From: Halieaceae bacterium UBA4452
Lineage (GTDB): Bacteria > Pseudomonadota > Gammaproteobacteria > Pseudomonadales > Halieaceae
Direction: 5' to 3'
DNA: 64,000 bases
Assembly (NCBI GenBank): GCA_002389505.1
Contig: DGPA01000021.1
Location: forward strand, 166,696-230,695
Shown here piece by piece: positions 1 to 8,668 of this stretch (position 1 is its first letter; each line of letters opens with the position of its first letter). The translations under genes and the position numbers were made by a program. Below the pieces are notes generated by a model. That model saw only the letters and a list, made by a program, of their open reading frames with translations. It ran no database searches and was not told where the DNA came from.

Positions 1-339
1 GACCGCTCGGCGGCCTATGCGGCGCGCTATGTGGCTAAAAACATCGTTGCCGCTGGGCTCGCTGAGCGCTGCGAGATACAAGTCTCTTATGCCATTGGTG
101 TTGCCGAACCGACGTCAATATCGCTTAATTCCTTTGGCACAGGCATTGTCCCCGATAGCCAAATTATTGCGTTAGTCAGAGAGCACTTTGATTTAACCCC
201 ACAAGGCATTATCACCATGCTTGACCTAAAACGGCCCATCTACCGTAAGACAGCGAGTTATGGCCATTTTGGTCGTGAAGACCAAGGTTTCTCTTGGGAA
301 AAAACCGATAAATCTGCGCTTCTACACGCTCACGTGTAG
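1..339 (+). CDS. metK: S-adenosylmethionine synthetase, C-terminal part (5' end outside window)
   Basis: The reading frame is open from base 1 and ends at a TAG at 337-339, giving the last 112 residues. The enzyme makes S-adenosylmethionine from methionine and ATP in the cytosol. The fragment holds the conserved C-terminal region (RSAAYAARYVAKNIVAAG, then VSYAIGVAEPTS and a closing YGHFGR block), which is diagnostic for MetK. The family is about 380-400 residues, so roughly 270 are missing upstream of the window. It sits 59 bp before ahcY in the same direction, placing SAM synthesis beside recycling of its product S-adenosylhomocysteine. Confidence 0.95.
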   Translation, partial: DRSAAYAARYVAKNIVAAGLAERCEIQVSYAIGVAEPTSISLNSFGTGIVPDSQIIALVREHFDLTPQGIITMLDLKRPIYRKTASYGHFGREDQGFSWEKTDKSALLHAHV

Positions 340-366
340 TCAGCGACACCCCCTTTACCGTTATAA

Positions 367-384
367 GCCCGCGCCGCCGCGGGC
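367..384 (+). promoter_or_regulatory. GC-rich hairpin between metK and ahcY
   Basis: A perfect 7-bp G+C stem (GCCCGCG/CGCGGGC) with a 4-nt loop lies just upstream of the ahcY ribosome-binding site (AGGAG at about 388-392). No U-run follows, so it is not a standard intrinsic terminator. It could moderate read-through or translation of ahcY. It lacks the core of the known SAH riboswitch as I remember it. Function is inferred only. Confidence 0.4.
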
Positions 385-398
385 ATTAGGAGCTCAGC

Positions 399-1790
399 AT
401 GAATACCAGCGTTAATCTCGATACGTTTACTGACTATAAAGTCGCCGACGTCAACCTTGCAGCGTGGGGTCGAAAGGAACTGGATATCGCTGAGAGCGAA
501 ATGCCAGCGCTGATTGCGCTACGCGAACAGTTTCGTGATGAACAACCACTGGCCGGCGCCAAAATTCTCGGCTGTATTCACATGACCATCCAAACCGCGG
601 TGCTCATTGAAACCCTCACTGAATTAGGGGCTCAAGTGCGCTGGTCCTCCTGTAATATTTTCTCTACCCAGGATCACGCGGCGGCCGCCATTGCTGCCGC
701 TGGTGTCCCCGTTTTTGCTTGGAAGGGCGAGACCGAAGAAGAGTATGAATGGTGCATTGAGCAGACGATCCTTAAAGAGGGTAAGCCTTGGGACGCCAAT
801 ATGATTTTAGATGATGGTGGCGACCTGACTGGTATGCTGCATGACAAATACCCAGCAATGCTCGAGAAAATACACGGTATTACCGAGGAGACGACGACCG
901 GTGTGCACCGGCTCTACGAGATGGTCGCAAAAGGTGAGCTGAAAGTGCCTGCCATTAACGTCAATGATGCGGTTACCAAGTCTAAAAACGATAACAAGTA
1001 CGGTTGTCGTCACAGCCTAAATGATGCCATTAAGCGTGGTCTTGATCATTTGCTCGCGGGTAAGCGGGCACTCGTCATTGGCTATGGCGATGTCGGCAAG
1101 GGGTCGGCACAGTCATTGCGCCAAGAGGGCATGATCGTGCGTATTACCGAATGTGACCCCATTTGTGCCATGCAAGCGTGTATGGATGGCTTTGAGGTCG
1201 TATCTACCTTTATCGATGGTGTCAATGACGGTACTGACAGCGCTGTCGACCGGGCGTTATTGAGCACAACCGATCTGCTTGTGACCACTACGGGTAACGT
1301 CAATGTCTGTAACGCAGCCATGCTGCGCGCCCTTAAATCAGGCGCGGTCGTCTGTAACATTGGCCATTTTGATAACGAAATTGATACCGCTTACATGCGC
1401 ACACATTGGCAATGGGAAGAGGTGAAACCGCAAGTCCACAAGATTGTCAGAGATGCCGCGACCAATGATCACCTGCTGCTGTTATCAGAGGGTCGCTTGG
1501 TCAACTTAGGTAATGCCACCGGTCACCCATCGCGGATTATGGATGGCTCCTTTGCCAATCAAGTCTTCGCACAAATCCATCTCTACGGTCAGCGTTTTGC
1601 CGACTTACCGGCGGAGCAGAAGGCCGCTGCAGTGACCGTTGAGGTACTACCTAAGCAGCTGGATGAGCAAGTCGCCGCGTTAATGGTGAAAGGCTTTGGA
1701 GGCGTCATAACGCAATTAACCAGTGACCAAGCCAACTATATTGGCGTCAGCGTGGATGGGCCGTTTAAGACCGATAGCTATAAATACTAA
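399..1790 (+). CDS. ahcY: Adenosylhomocysteinase (SAH hydrolase)
   Basis: Cytosolic NAD-dependent enzyme that splits S-adenosylhomocysteine into adenosine and homocysteine, removing the inhibitory by-product of SAM-dependent methylation. The 463-residue protein has the family's usual bacterial length. Visible hallmarks are the N-terminal GCIHMTIQTAVLIETL block, the substrate segment around SLNDAIKRG, and the NAD-binding loop GYGDVGKG at about residues 228-235. The protein ends in the conserved DGPFKTDSYKY tail. The ATG is preceded by AGGAG. It follows metK directly, so the two probably share a transcript. Confidence 0.97.
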   Translation: MNTSVNLDTFTDYKVADVNLAAWGRKELDIAESEMPALIALREQFRDEQPLAGAKILGCIHMTIQTAVLIETLTELGAQVRWSSCNIFSTQDHAAAAIAAAGVPVFAWKGETEEEYEWCIEQTILKEGKPWDANMILDDGGDLTGMLHDKYPAMLEKIHGITEETTTGVHRLYEMVAKGELKVPAINVNDAVTKSKNDNKYGCRHSLNDAIKRGLDHLLAGKRALVIGYGDVGKGSAQSLRQEGMIVRITECDPICAMQACMDGFEVVSTFIDGVNDGTDSAVDRALLSTTDLLVTTTGNVNVCNAAMLRALKSGAVVCNIGHFDNEIDTAYMRTHWQWEEVKPQVHKIVRDAATNDHLLLLSEGRLVNLGNATGHPSRIMDGSFANQVFAQIHLYGQRFADLPAEQKAAAVTVEVLPKQLDEQVAALMVKGFGGVITQLTSDQANYIGVSVDGPFKTDSYKY

Positions 1791-1950
1791 GCGGACTGGA
1801 CACGTTAATGACGCCGTTGGTCGCCGGTCACTCAGGCGTGTGTGACCCGATCAAGACTCCGTTGGCAAAGGTTGACCTTTCTAGCGCTTCGGGATTCCTG
1901 TGCCACTAACAGGTAGACTCGGCCCAAGCAACGACACTTGAGGATGAGTT

Positions 1951-2673
1951 GTGCGCACCATTCGACTCCACACACAACAACCGCTGGTGAGCGGCGGCAG
2001 CGTCAGCCTAGAGGAGGGTCCTGCGAGCCACCTCAGTCGGGTATTGCGCGCTAACGTGGGCGATAAAGTGACGCTTTTCAATGGCGGTGGCATTGACTGG
2101 GCCTGTACGGTGACGTCCATCGGCAAGCGCGAAACGCTGATGGCCATTGGCGAGGGCACCGCTGTCACTAACGAAGCGCCTCTAGTTACGCATCTAGGGC
2201 TATGTATGAGTAAAGGTGAGCGATTTGACTGGGCCATTCAAAAAGCCACTGAGCTAGGTGTCAGTCTAATCACCCCCCTCACGAGCGAGCGCGTCGATGT
2301 TAAATGGCCGACCGATCGGCGAGAAAAAAAGCAGCGTCACTGGCAGCAGATCATCATTAGTGCTTGCGAACAGTGTGGTCGAGCCGTAGTACCGACAATA
2401 GAGGCTCTCGCGCCACTGACCAGCTGGGTAGCGGCGGCTGAGGCAGACTGCAAACTGGTACTTGATCACCGGCGCGCCAGCCCACTGCCAGACAAAGCAC
2501 CCAGCAGCGTGGCGCTTTTGGTTGGACCTGAAGGCGGGTTAACCGACGCTGAGATTGGCTGCGCGGTGCAATCGGGCTTTCAAGCGCTGCAACTTGGGCC
2601 GCGAGTGATGCGGACAGAAACCGCGCCTATTGCTGCCTTGGCGGTCATAGGGTCACGCTGGGGCGATGTGTAA
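1951..2673 (+). CDS. rsmE: 16S rRNA (uracil-1498-N3)-methyltransferase
   Basis: A SPOUT-class SAM-dependent methyltransferase that modifies U1498 in the decoding region of 16S rRNA. The 240-residue protein shows the N-terminal PUA-like part (HLSRVLRANVGDKVTLFNG), the family segment MSKGERFDWAIQKATELGVSLITPL, and the C-terminal trefoil-knot SAM site LLVGPEGGLTDAEI followed by LGPRVMRTETA. The frame begins with GTG at 1951, preceded by GAGGATGAG. The 160 bp between ahcY and this gene contain no recognisable gene or terminator. Confidence 0.93.
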   Translation: MRTIRLHTQQPLVSGGSVSLEEGPASHLSRVLRANVGDKVTLFNGGGIDWACTVTSIGKRETLMAIGEGTAVTNEAPLVTHLGLCMSKGERFDWAIQKATELGVSLITPLTSERVDVKWPTDRREKKQRHWQQIIISACEQCGRAVVPTIEALAPLTSWVAAAEADCKLVLDHRRASPLPDKAPSSVALLVGPEGGLTDAEIGCAVQSGFQALQLGPRVMRTETAPIAALAVIGSRWGDV

Positions 2674-2679
2674 GGACCA

Positions 2680-3942
2680 CTATTGAGCTGAAGCCGGCGA
2701 TGGTGGGGCTTGCCAATCTGCCCAGGCCCACTCCAACCACATAGCTGCGCCGTTCAAAAAGTGCGAGGTCCGCGGTGAGTGAACCGTCTCAAACGAGTGC
2801 TGCGCGCCGGGCAACTCAGCATAAACAACCGAGCGAGCGCCGACTGCACTCAAATCTGCGACAAAACGGCGCGCCTCCTCTACCCACACCAGCGAGTCAT
2901 TGACCCCCTGAATCACAAAGAAGGGTGGCGCGTCGGCGCTGACCCAAGTAATGGGGGAAGCGGTATTGTAAACATCCGGCGCCGCTTCTTTGGTCGCTTT
3001 AAACACGCGCGTAAGGATCGGGTTATCAATCGCCGTACGGTGGCGGATAGCATAACGGTCGCAGAGATCGTATGCCCCATAGAGCGGCATAGCCGCCTGA
3101 ACGCGAGTATCCGCTAACTCGAACCCGGGCTGCCAAGGCGCATAATTCCCGGACAAAGCCGCAAGACTTGCCAAGTGCCCCCCCGCTGACCCACCGGTGA
3201 CCGCTATGAAGTCGGGGTTTCCACCCCATTCAGCAATGTGCTCCCGTACCCAAGCAATCGCTTTTTTCACATCGATAATATGATCGGGGAAAGTCGCCAG
3301 GGGCGACAAACGATAATTGATCGACACACAGACCCACCCCAAACCCGCCATGTGATGCAACAGCGGCAACGCCTGCTCAGCCTTATGCCCTAAAAGCCAG
3401 GCACCGCCGTGAATTTGCAGGAGAACAGGTCGGTGCAGGCCATCCATTACCGGTGTATAAATGTCCAGAAGCTGTCGCTTACCCCCGGTGTCATACGGGA
3501 TGTTAGCCGTGACCCGGACGCCATGTCGTTTGAACGAAAAGGGATGTGACCATTCTTTCGAGTCGATGTGCCGACTGAGGGAGCGCCAGCGGTTGAGCGG
3601 AATAGTGCGCTCAAAGCCATCACCCAACCCGGTATTGAGGGCTCTCTCAATGATCTTCCCGGTATCGAAATGATGGTTTAGCACTGGCAACAACGACAAC
3701 GATGATAGCCCGATTAACAAGGCTCCCCACTGGAATGCTGCTGTCGTGGTATCGCCCAACACCACACCGACTACCAATAAAGCCAGTTGACTGACCAGTA
3801 ACCAGGGCGCCAGCTCTGTCGCGGCCAGAGACACCACAAACCACAGTGGTACCCACCAACCCAGGGATCGACCCCGAAAGAGGGCCGTCACCGTTGCTAT
3901 GGTCATTATTAGGGCTAAACCTAGAAAAATTCCCTCAAACAT
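2680..3942 (-). CDS. Membrane-anchored alpha/beta hydrolase (HSL/esterase-like)
   Basis: A 420-residue protein with about three hydrophobic segments in its first 90 residues, then an alpha/beta-hydrolase domain of the hormone-sensitive-lipase type. The oxyanion motif HGGAW is at about residues 178-182. The nucleophile elbow GGSAGG puts the serine at about 252. GVND (Asp about 349) and the QHSF histidine (about 382) complete a plausible triad. The family hydrolyses short- to medium-chain carboxyl esters; the substrate here is unknown. The N-terminal membrane domain is unusual for this family and would tether the enzyme to the inner membrane. It converges on rsmE with 6 bp between the stops. 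Confidence 0.85.
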   Translation of the reverse strand: MFEGIFLGLALIMTIATVTALFRGRSLGWWVPLWFVVSLAATELAPWLLVSQLALLVVGVVLGDTTTAAFQWGALLIGLSSLSLLPVLNHHFDTGKIIERALNTGLGDGFERTIPLNRWRSLSRHIDSKEWSHPFSFKRHGVRVTANIPYDTGGKRQLLDIYTPVMDGLHRPVLLQIHGGAWLLGHKAEQALPLLHHMAGLGWVCVSINYRLSPLATFPDHIIDVKKAIAWVREHIAEWGGNPDFIAVTGGSAGGHLASLAALSGNYAPWQPGFELADTRVQAAMPLYGAYDLCDRYAIRHRTAIDNPILTRVFKATKEAAPDVYNTASPITWVSADAPPFFVIQGVNDSLVWVEEARRFVADLSAVGARSVVYAELPGAQHSFETVHSPRTSHFLNGAAMWLEWAWADWQAPPSPASAQ

Positions 3943-4020
3943 GGCTTTTAGCCCTCAAGATGTTGCGTGTTGGCGGTGCGCCTCGTAAGTTAGCGCTCTG
4001 TTATTGCGCAGGAGCAGCTT

Positions 4021-4974
4021 ATGAGTCGCAACATTGGCGTCGTCATGGACCCCATAGAGTCCATTAACTACAAAAAGGATACAACGCTTGCTTTGCTTTG
4101 GGCAGCACAAGATCGAGGTTGGTCATTATTTTACATGCAGCAACAGGATCTCTACCTCGATGCCGGTATAGCTCGGGGCAGTATGCAGCCGTTAGTGGTA
4201 CGCGAAGATCCCGATAATTACTATAGCGTTGGTGCCGCCGAAGATCGAGATTTGCGAGACCTTGACGTTATTTTTATGCGCAAGGATCCGCCCTTTGATA
4301 TGGAGTTTGTCTACACCACCCAGCTACTAGAGAATGCTGAGCAACGGGGCAGCCTTGTCGTGAATCGCTGCGCCAGTCTCCGCGACTGCAACGAAAAATT
4401 GTTTGCCACACAATTTCCACAATGCTGCCCCACACTTGTGGTCAGTCGAGATATACAGCGATTACGGGATTTTCATCGCGCGCAGGGTGATGTGATTTTT
4501 AAACCCCTCGATGGTATGGGTGGCAGCTCCATTTTTCGCGTAAAAGAAAACGACGCGAACGTCAGCGTTATCTTAGAAACCCTGACCCAGCAGGGTAAAC
4601 AAACCATTATGGGTCAAATCTACCTGCCCGACATCAGTGCCGGTGACAAACGTATTTTGATGGTTAATGGAGAGGCGGTACCCTACTGTTTGGCCCGCGT
4701 ACCATTAGCCGGGGAAAATCGGGGCAATTTAGCCGCCGGCGGTACGGGTCGCGTGCAGCCGCTGTCTGATCGGGATCACTGGATTGCTGCGCAAATCGGG
4801 CCCACCCTGAGAGAAAAGGGCTTGTGGTTTGTTGGTCTGGACGTTATTGGTGACTATCTCACCGAAATCAACGTCACCAGTCCCACGTGTTTGCGGGAAA
4901 TCGAACGTGAACAGGCGCCCAAGATTGCCCATCAACTCATGGACTGCATTGACGTCCAAATCAACAGCCGATAA
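4021..4974 (+). CDS. gshB: Glutathione synthetase
   Basis: ATP-grasp ligase that joins gamma-glutamylcysteine to glycine, the second step of glutathione synthesis. The 317-residue length and the motifs MDPIESINYKKDTTLALL, RKDPPFDMEF, KPLDGMGGSSIFRV and the closing NVTSPTCLREIE are those of proteobacterial GshB. Its stop is followed 4 bp later by the tonB start, so these genes form one operon with yqgE and ruvX, as in the Pseudomonas gshB-tonB-yqgE-yqgF locus. The GFA-family gene near 53 kb may also relate to glutathione. Confidence 0.97.
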   Translation: MSRNIGVVMDPIESINYKKDTTLALLWAAQDRGWSLFYMQQQDLYLDAGIARGSMQPLVVREDPDNYYSVGAAEDRDLRDLDVIFMRKDPPFDMEFVYTTQLLENAEQRGSLVVNRCASLRDCNEKLFATQFPQCCPTLVVSRDIQRLRDFHRAQGDVIFKPLDGMGGSSIFRVKENDANVSVILETLTQQGKQTIMGQIYLPDISAGDKRILMVNGEAVPYCLARVPLAGENRGNLAAGGTGRVQPLSDRDHWIAAQIGPTLREKGLWFVGLDVIGDYLTEINVTSPTCLREIEREQAPKIAHQLMDCIDVQINSR

Positions 4975-4978
4975 ACCC

Positions 4979-5722
4979 ATGAAATCGATCGTTGAGGAGC
5001 TACAGCAACCTATCACTCCAGCATTTATGGTCGCTGTAATCCTTCACGCTGGACTGTTATTAGCGGTGGGGTTCTCCATTGAGTTACCCGATCATCCCTT
5101 GAAAACGGTGGCCGTTACCTTTGCGCTTAAGCCCTCAATGATCGCGCCGGAAAAAGCACGACACGTAGCCGCAGATGATCAATTAGGAACCGAAGAGGCG
5201 GGGGATCAGGACACGCAAACCCGCTTAGTCATGCAGACGTCGCTGACCGTTTCTCAAGAATTGTATGCCAGTGATGGTGACATCCCCTCAAACGTAGCTA
5301 CTAACAGACCACTGGAAAAACAAATCAAAGATTTACAAGAGCACTTATCTTCCCTATCCGATAGTCATCATAGTAACAGCAGTCGGGTGGGCGCCGTTGC
5401 TGCGCGCCGCAGTTTGGACGCCAATTACTTGGTTCGCTGGCGCGGGCGTGTGGAGCAGGTAGGCAATGCGCTCTACCGAGGTGAGCCACCGGCGGGAGAT
5501 GGGGATGTTCGATTGCTGGTAACCGTACTCGCCGATGGCACCTTAGAAAATATCCGTATTCTCGAATCCTCGGGCAATAGCGAGCTAGATAGAGCGGCAC
5601 AGGATACCGTGGTACTGGCGGCGCCATTTCCCCGCTTTTCTACCGCATTGGCTCAGCGTACCCCGCGCCTGGAAATTGTTCGAACATGGCAATTTCGCAC
5701 CCAACCGGTAAGCTCTGAATAA
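4979..5722 (+). CDS. tonB: Energy transducer TonB (TonB3-like)
   Basis: A 247-residue TonB-family protein. A single N-terminal membrane helix is at about residues 14-35 and contains a histidine (VILHAGLLL), as is typical for coupling to ExbB/ExbD. A variable periplasmic middle follows, then a C-terminal TonB domain from about residue 145 (VRLLVTVLADGTLENIRILESSG, then AAPFPRF and a terminal WQF). The start is ATG 4979; the frame is open upstream but that part overlaps gshB. No exbB or exbD is adjacent. The gshB-linked paralogue of P. aeruginosa (TonB3) is tied to twitching motility, which fits pilT nearby, but the role here is inferred. Confidence 0.85.
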   Translation: MKSIVEELQQPITPAFMVAVILHAGLLLAVGFSIELPDHPLKTVAVTFALKPSMIAPEKARHVAADDQLGTEEAGDQDTQTRLVMQTSLTVSQELYASDGDIPSNVATNRPLEKQIKDLQEHLSSLSDSHHSNSSRVGAVAARRSLDANYLVRWRGRVEQVGNALYRGEPPAGDGDVRLLVTVLADGTLENIRILESSGNSELDRAAQDTVVLAAPFPRFSTALAQRTPRLEIVRTWQFRTQPVSSE

Positions 5723-5755
5723 TAGACCCTGTCTGGATACCCTGTGACCCACCCA

Positions 5756-6319
5756 ATGCCTACCACTGCAGATTCACTCAGACACCACTTATTAGTGGCA
5801 ACCCCGGCACTGAATACCGGCTTCTTCGCCCAAACAGTCACCTATATTTTTGAACACAATAATGCTGGCGCGATGGGTATCGTTATCAATCGACCGGCGA
5901 ATTTGACGCTGAAGGCGGTGCTCAGCCACCTCAAACTTGATTGCCAAGAAGCCTTCGCACAACAACCTATTTTCGCGGGTGGCCCAGTGCAAACCGAACA
6001 TGGTTTCGTATTACACCAGGGTGCGGGTCACTGGGAACGTAGCGAATGGATTGGTGATGATATTTGGCTGACCACATCTAAGGATATACTAGCTGCCATG
6101 GGTGTGGGTCGCGGCCCGACAGCCACTTGCATCGCGTTGGGCTATGCTGGCTGGGGAGCGGGACAGCTGGAGCAAGAACTCATAGACACTAGTTGGCTGA
6201 CGACGAGGGCAGACACAAACATCTTATTCGACGTGCCCGCCGGGCAATGTTTAGCGGCGGCTGGGAACAAAATGGGTATCGATATTCATCTACTATCACA
6301 GACCGTAGGCCATGCATGA
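5756..6319 (+). CDS. yqgE: YqgE/AlgH family protein (UPF0301)
   Basis: A 187-residue protein (191 if the upstream GTG at 5744 is used) with the UPF0301 signature: HHLLVATPAL near the start, IVINRPANLTL, GGPVQTEHGFVLH, and GYAGWGAGQLEQEL. The family is widespread in Proteobacteria but its biochemical role is not settled. The stop overlaps the ATG of ruvX, so the two are likely translationally coupled. Both starts lack a strong Shine-Dalgarno sequence, so the first few residues are uncertain. Confidence 0.9.
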   Translation: MPTTADSLRHHLLVATPALNTGFFAQTVTYIFEHNNAGAMGIVINRPANLTLKAVLSHLKLDCQEAFAQQPIFAGGPVQTEHGFVLHQGAGHWERSEWIGDDIWLTTSKDILAAMGVGRGPTATCIALGYAGWGAGQLEQELIDTSWLTTRADTNILFDVPAGQCLAAAGNKMGIDIHLLSQTVGHA

Positions 6320-6741
6320 AAACGTCGGGTAGAGTCTTGGCTTTTGACTGGGGCCTACGCAACATTGGGGTCGCAGTAGGTAACCGTATTCTCGGTACCT
6401 GTGAGCCGCTGACTATTATTCCCGCTCAGAACGGTAGTCCAGACTGGGGGGCAGTGGAACAATTACTGACCGAATGGCAACCGGAGATTCTTGTTGTTGG
6501 AGAGCCACTAAACATGGACGGTAGCGAGGCTGACATTACCCCAAGAGCGCGCAGGTTCAGTCGTCAATTAGAGGGGCGTTTTACTATTCCAGTGGTGCTA
6601 GTCGATGAGAGGCTAAGCTCTCACGAAGCAAAAAGTGCAGCAAAAGCGCGAGGGCACAAAGGCGATTATAGTCGCCAGCCGATAGACGCACAGGCCGCTG
6701 AGGTGATCTTGCGCTCGTGGCTAACGGCCATCCCGCGTTAG
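6316..6741 (+). CDS. yqgF: Putative pre-16S rRNA nuclease YqgF/RuvX
   Basis: A 141-residue RNase-H-fold protein of the YqgF family, linked to 5' maturation of 16S rRNA. It shows the first catalytic aspartate in LAFDWGLRNIGVAVGN, the VGEPLNMDGSE motif with a conserved glutamate, and DERLSSHEAKSAAK followed by IDAQAAEVILRSWL. I chose ATG 6316, which overlaps the yqgE stop (ATGA), rather than a longer frame reading back into yqgE. Unlike P. aeruginosa, no pyrR-pyrB-pyrC block follows. Confidence 0.93.
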   Translation: MKTSGRVLAFDWGLRNIGVAVGNRILGTCEPLTIIPAQNGSPDWGAVEQLLTEWQPEILVVGEPLNMDGSEADITPRARRFSRQLEGRFTIPVVLVDERLSSHEAKSAAKARGHKGDYSRQPIDAQAAEVILRSWLTAIPR

Positions 6742-6808
6742 CGCTTCAAGCTTAATTTAACCCTAGGTGCACGTTTTTATAGCGTGTCGCCGCCACCCTG
6801 CTCACCCC

Positions 6809-7846
6809 TTAAACAATGGCATCGGGTTGACGGGCTTTTTCACGGGCAGCTTCAAGGGTCACTAATTTTTTCTCCACCAAAGACTGCAGCGACTGGTCGA
6901 TGGTCTGCATACCTATAGCTTGCCCCGTTTGAATCGCCGAATACATTTGCGCGACCTTATCCTCTCTGATTAAGTTACGGATAGCCGGCGTACCTCGCAT
7001 AATTTCATGCGCTGCCACCCGGCCGCCGCTGCGTCGTTTGAGTAGCGTTTGAGAAATGACGCCCTGTAGCGATTCGGAGAGCATTGAGCGAACCATCGCT
7101 TTCTCTGCGGCGGGAAATACATCGATAATCCGGTCAACGGTTTTTGCGGCAGATGTGGTGTGCAGAGTACCAAACACCAAATGCCCGGTTTCTGCTGCGG
7201 TAAGCGCGAGACGAATAGTTTCTAAATCGCGCATCTCCCCCACCAATATGATGTCTGGGTCTTCTCGCAGTGCGGAACGCAACGCCTCAGAAAAACCCAA
7301 GGTATCCCGATGGACTTCCCGCTGGTTGACGAGGCAGCGTTTAGACTCATGAACAAATTCAATAGGGTCCTCGATGGTCAAAATATGGTCGTAGCGATTA
7401 TCGTTGATGTAATCAATCATCGCCGCCAGCGTCGTTGATTTACCGGAGCCCGTTGGCCCCGTCACCAACACCAAACCGCGAGGCAGGGAGGAGACATCGC
7501 GAAACACCTGCCCAAGTCCCAGATCATCCATGGTCAAGACCTTGGAAGGAATCGTCCTAAATACTGCGCCGGGACCACGGTTCTGATTGAAGACGTTAAC
7601 CCTGAAGCGGGCCACGCCGGGCACTTCAAAAGAAAAATCATTTTCTAAAAATTCTTCGAAGTCCTTGCGCTGCTTGTCGGTCATGATGTCATAGATAAGC
7701 TCGTGTACCTGTGGGCCATCCAGTGGTGGTACATTGATTCGCCGCACCTCGCCATCCACACGGATCATCGGCGGCAGGCCTGCTGACAGGTGTAGATCTG
7801 ATGCGCCCTGCTTGGCACTGAAGGCGAGAAGTTCAGTAATATCCAT
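6809..7846 (-). CDS. pilT: Type IV pilus retraction ATPase PilT
   Basis: A hexameric AAA+-like ATPase that powers pilus retraction and twitching at the inner membrane. The 345-residue length is standard. The Walker A motif GPTGSGKST is at about residues 130-138, followed by the Asp box (TIEDPIEFVH), Walker B (ILVGEMRD), the His box (GTLHTTSAAKTVDRIID), and the C-terminal AIRNLIRE motif diagnostic of PilT rather than PilB. The gene points away from yggS, with a 70-bp divergent region. No pilU follows, unlike in Pseudomonas. Confidence 0.96.
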   Translation of the reverse strand: MDITELLAFSAKQGASDLHLSAGLPPMIRVDGEVRRINVPPLDGPQVHELIYDIMTDKQRKDFEEFLENDFSFEVPGVARFRVNVFNQNRGPGAVFRTIPSKVLTMDDLGLGQVFRDVSSLPRGLVLVTGPTGSGKSTTLAAMIDYINDNRYDHILTIEDPIEFVHESKRCLVNQREVHRDTLGFSEALRSALREDPDIILVGEMRDLETIRLALTAAETGHLVFGTLHTTSAAKTVDRIIDVFPAAEKAMVRSMLSESLQGVISQTLLKRRSGGRVAAHEIMRGTPAIRNLIREDKVAQMYSAIQTGQAIGMQTIDQSLQSLVEKKLVTLEAAREKARQPDAIV

Positions 7847-7916
7847 TGAAGAGCCCTTCCTTATTTAATCGGCACAACATAACCGCAAACTGCACAGCTT
7901 TGGGTATCATGGCAGC

Positions 7917-8603
7917 ATGGAAAGCATAAATGTAGCCTCAAATTTAGCTGCCGTCACGAAGCGTATTCAAACGGCGGCCTGTCAAGCTCAGCGCGAACCC
8001 TCTTCAGTGACCTTACTGGCAGTCAGCAAGACCAAAACACTGGCTCTGATTGCGGAAGCTGTGGCAGCCGGTCAGCGCTGCTTTGGTGAAAATTACGCTC
8101 AGGAGGCCGCACAAAAAGCCAAGACGCTGCATCATTTGAACCTCGAGTGGCATTTTCTTGGCCCTGTCCAGTCCAACAAAACACAGCTATTAGCCACCCA
8201 TATGGATTGGATTCACACCGTTGATAGAGAGAAAATTGCCCTACGGCTGAATAAACAGCGTCCTAATCATTTAGCACCTCTGAATATTTGCTTGCAGGTC
8301 AATATTTCAGGGGAGGCAAGTAAAGCAGGCCTGAATCCCAAGGACATCCTGGCGCTGGCAGACAGTGTTGCCTTGCTACCCAATCTTCGCCTGAGGGGTC
8401 TAATGGCTATACCAGCGCCCGCTGACGGCCTTGCGGCTCAACGCGCGCCCCTGCGTGCGCTACAAGCAGTGTGGAAGACGGTTAGAACGGCGCACCCTCA
8501 TCTGGACACGCTGTCAATGGGTATGTCAGCAGACTTAGAGGCAGCGGTACTCGAGGGCGCCACCATTGTGCGCGTCGGCACTGATATTTTTGGCGCACGT
8601 TAA
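7917..8603 (+). CDS. yggS: PLP homeostasis protein YggS/PROSC
   Basis: A pyridoxal-phosphate-binding, alanine-racemase-fold protein without known catalytic activity, involved in vitamin B6 and amino-acid homeostasis. The 228 residues include the PLP lysine in LLAVSKTK (about residue 39), the GENYAQEA segment, HFLGPVQSNKT, and the C-terminal SMGMSADLEAAVLEGATIVRVGTDIFG block. The start lies 70 bp from divergent pilT. It leads a same-strand run (yggS-proC-yggT-metX-metW) seen in many gammaproteobacteria. Confidence 0.95.
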   Translation: MESINVASNLAAVTKRIQTAACQAQREPSSVTLLAVSKTKTLALIAEAVAAGQRCFGENYAQEAAQKAKTLHHLNLEWHFLGPVQSNKTQLLATHMDWIHTVDREKIALRLNKQRPNHLAPLNICLQVNISGEASKAGLNPKDILALADSVALLPNLRLRGLMAIPAPADGLAAQRAPLRALQAVWKTVRTAHPHLDTLSMGMSADLEAAVLEGATIVRVGTDIFGAR

Positions 8604-8668
8604 TCGGCGCACTAACGCTCAGCCACGTTATACTCAAGACAGCGAATAACCCGACAGCGGAGCTCACA

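Noticed and set aside
340..398. SAH or SAM riboswitch before ahcY
   Set aside because: The gap is only 59 bp and shows just one simple hairpin, without the conserved cores I know.
2779..3117. Plus-strand ORF inside the esterase gene
   Set aside because: It is antisense to a well-supported coding region with an intact catalytic triad.
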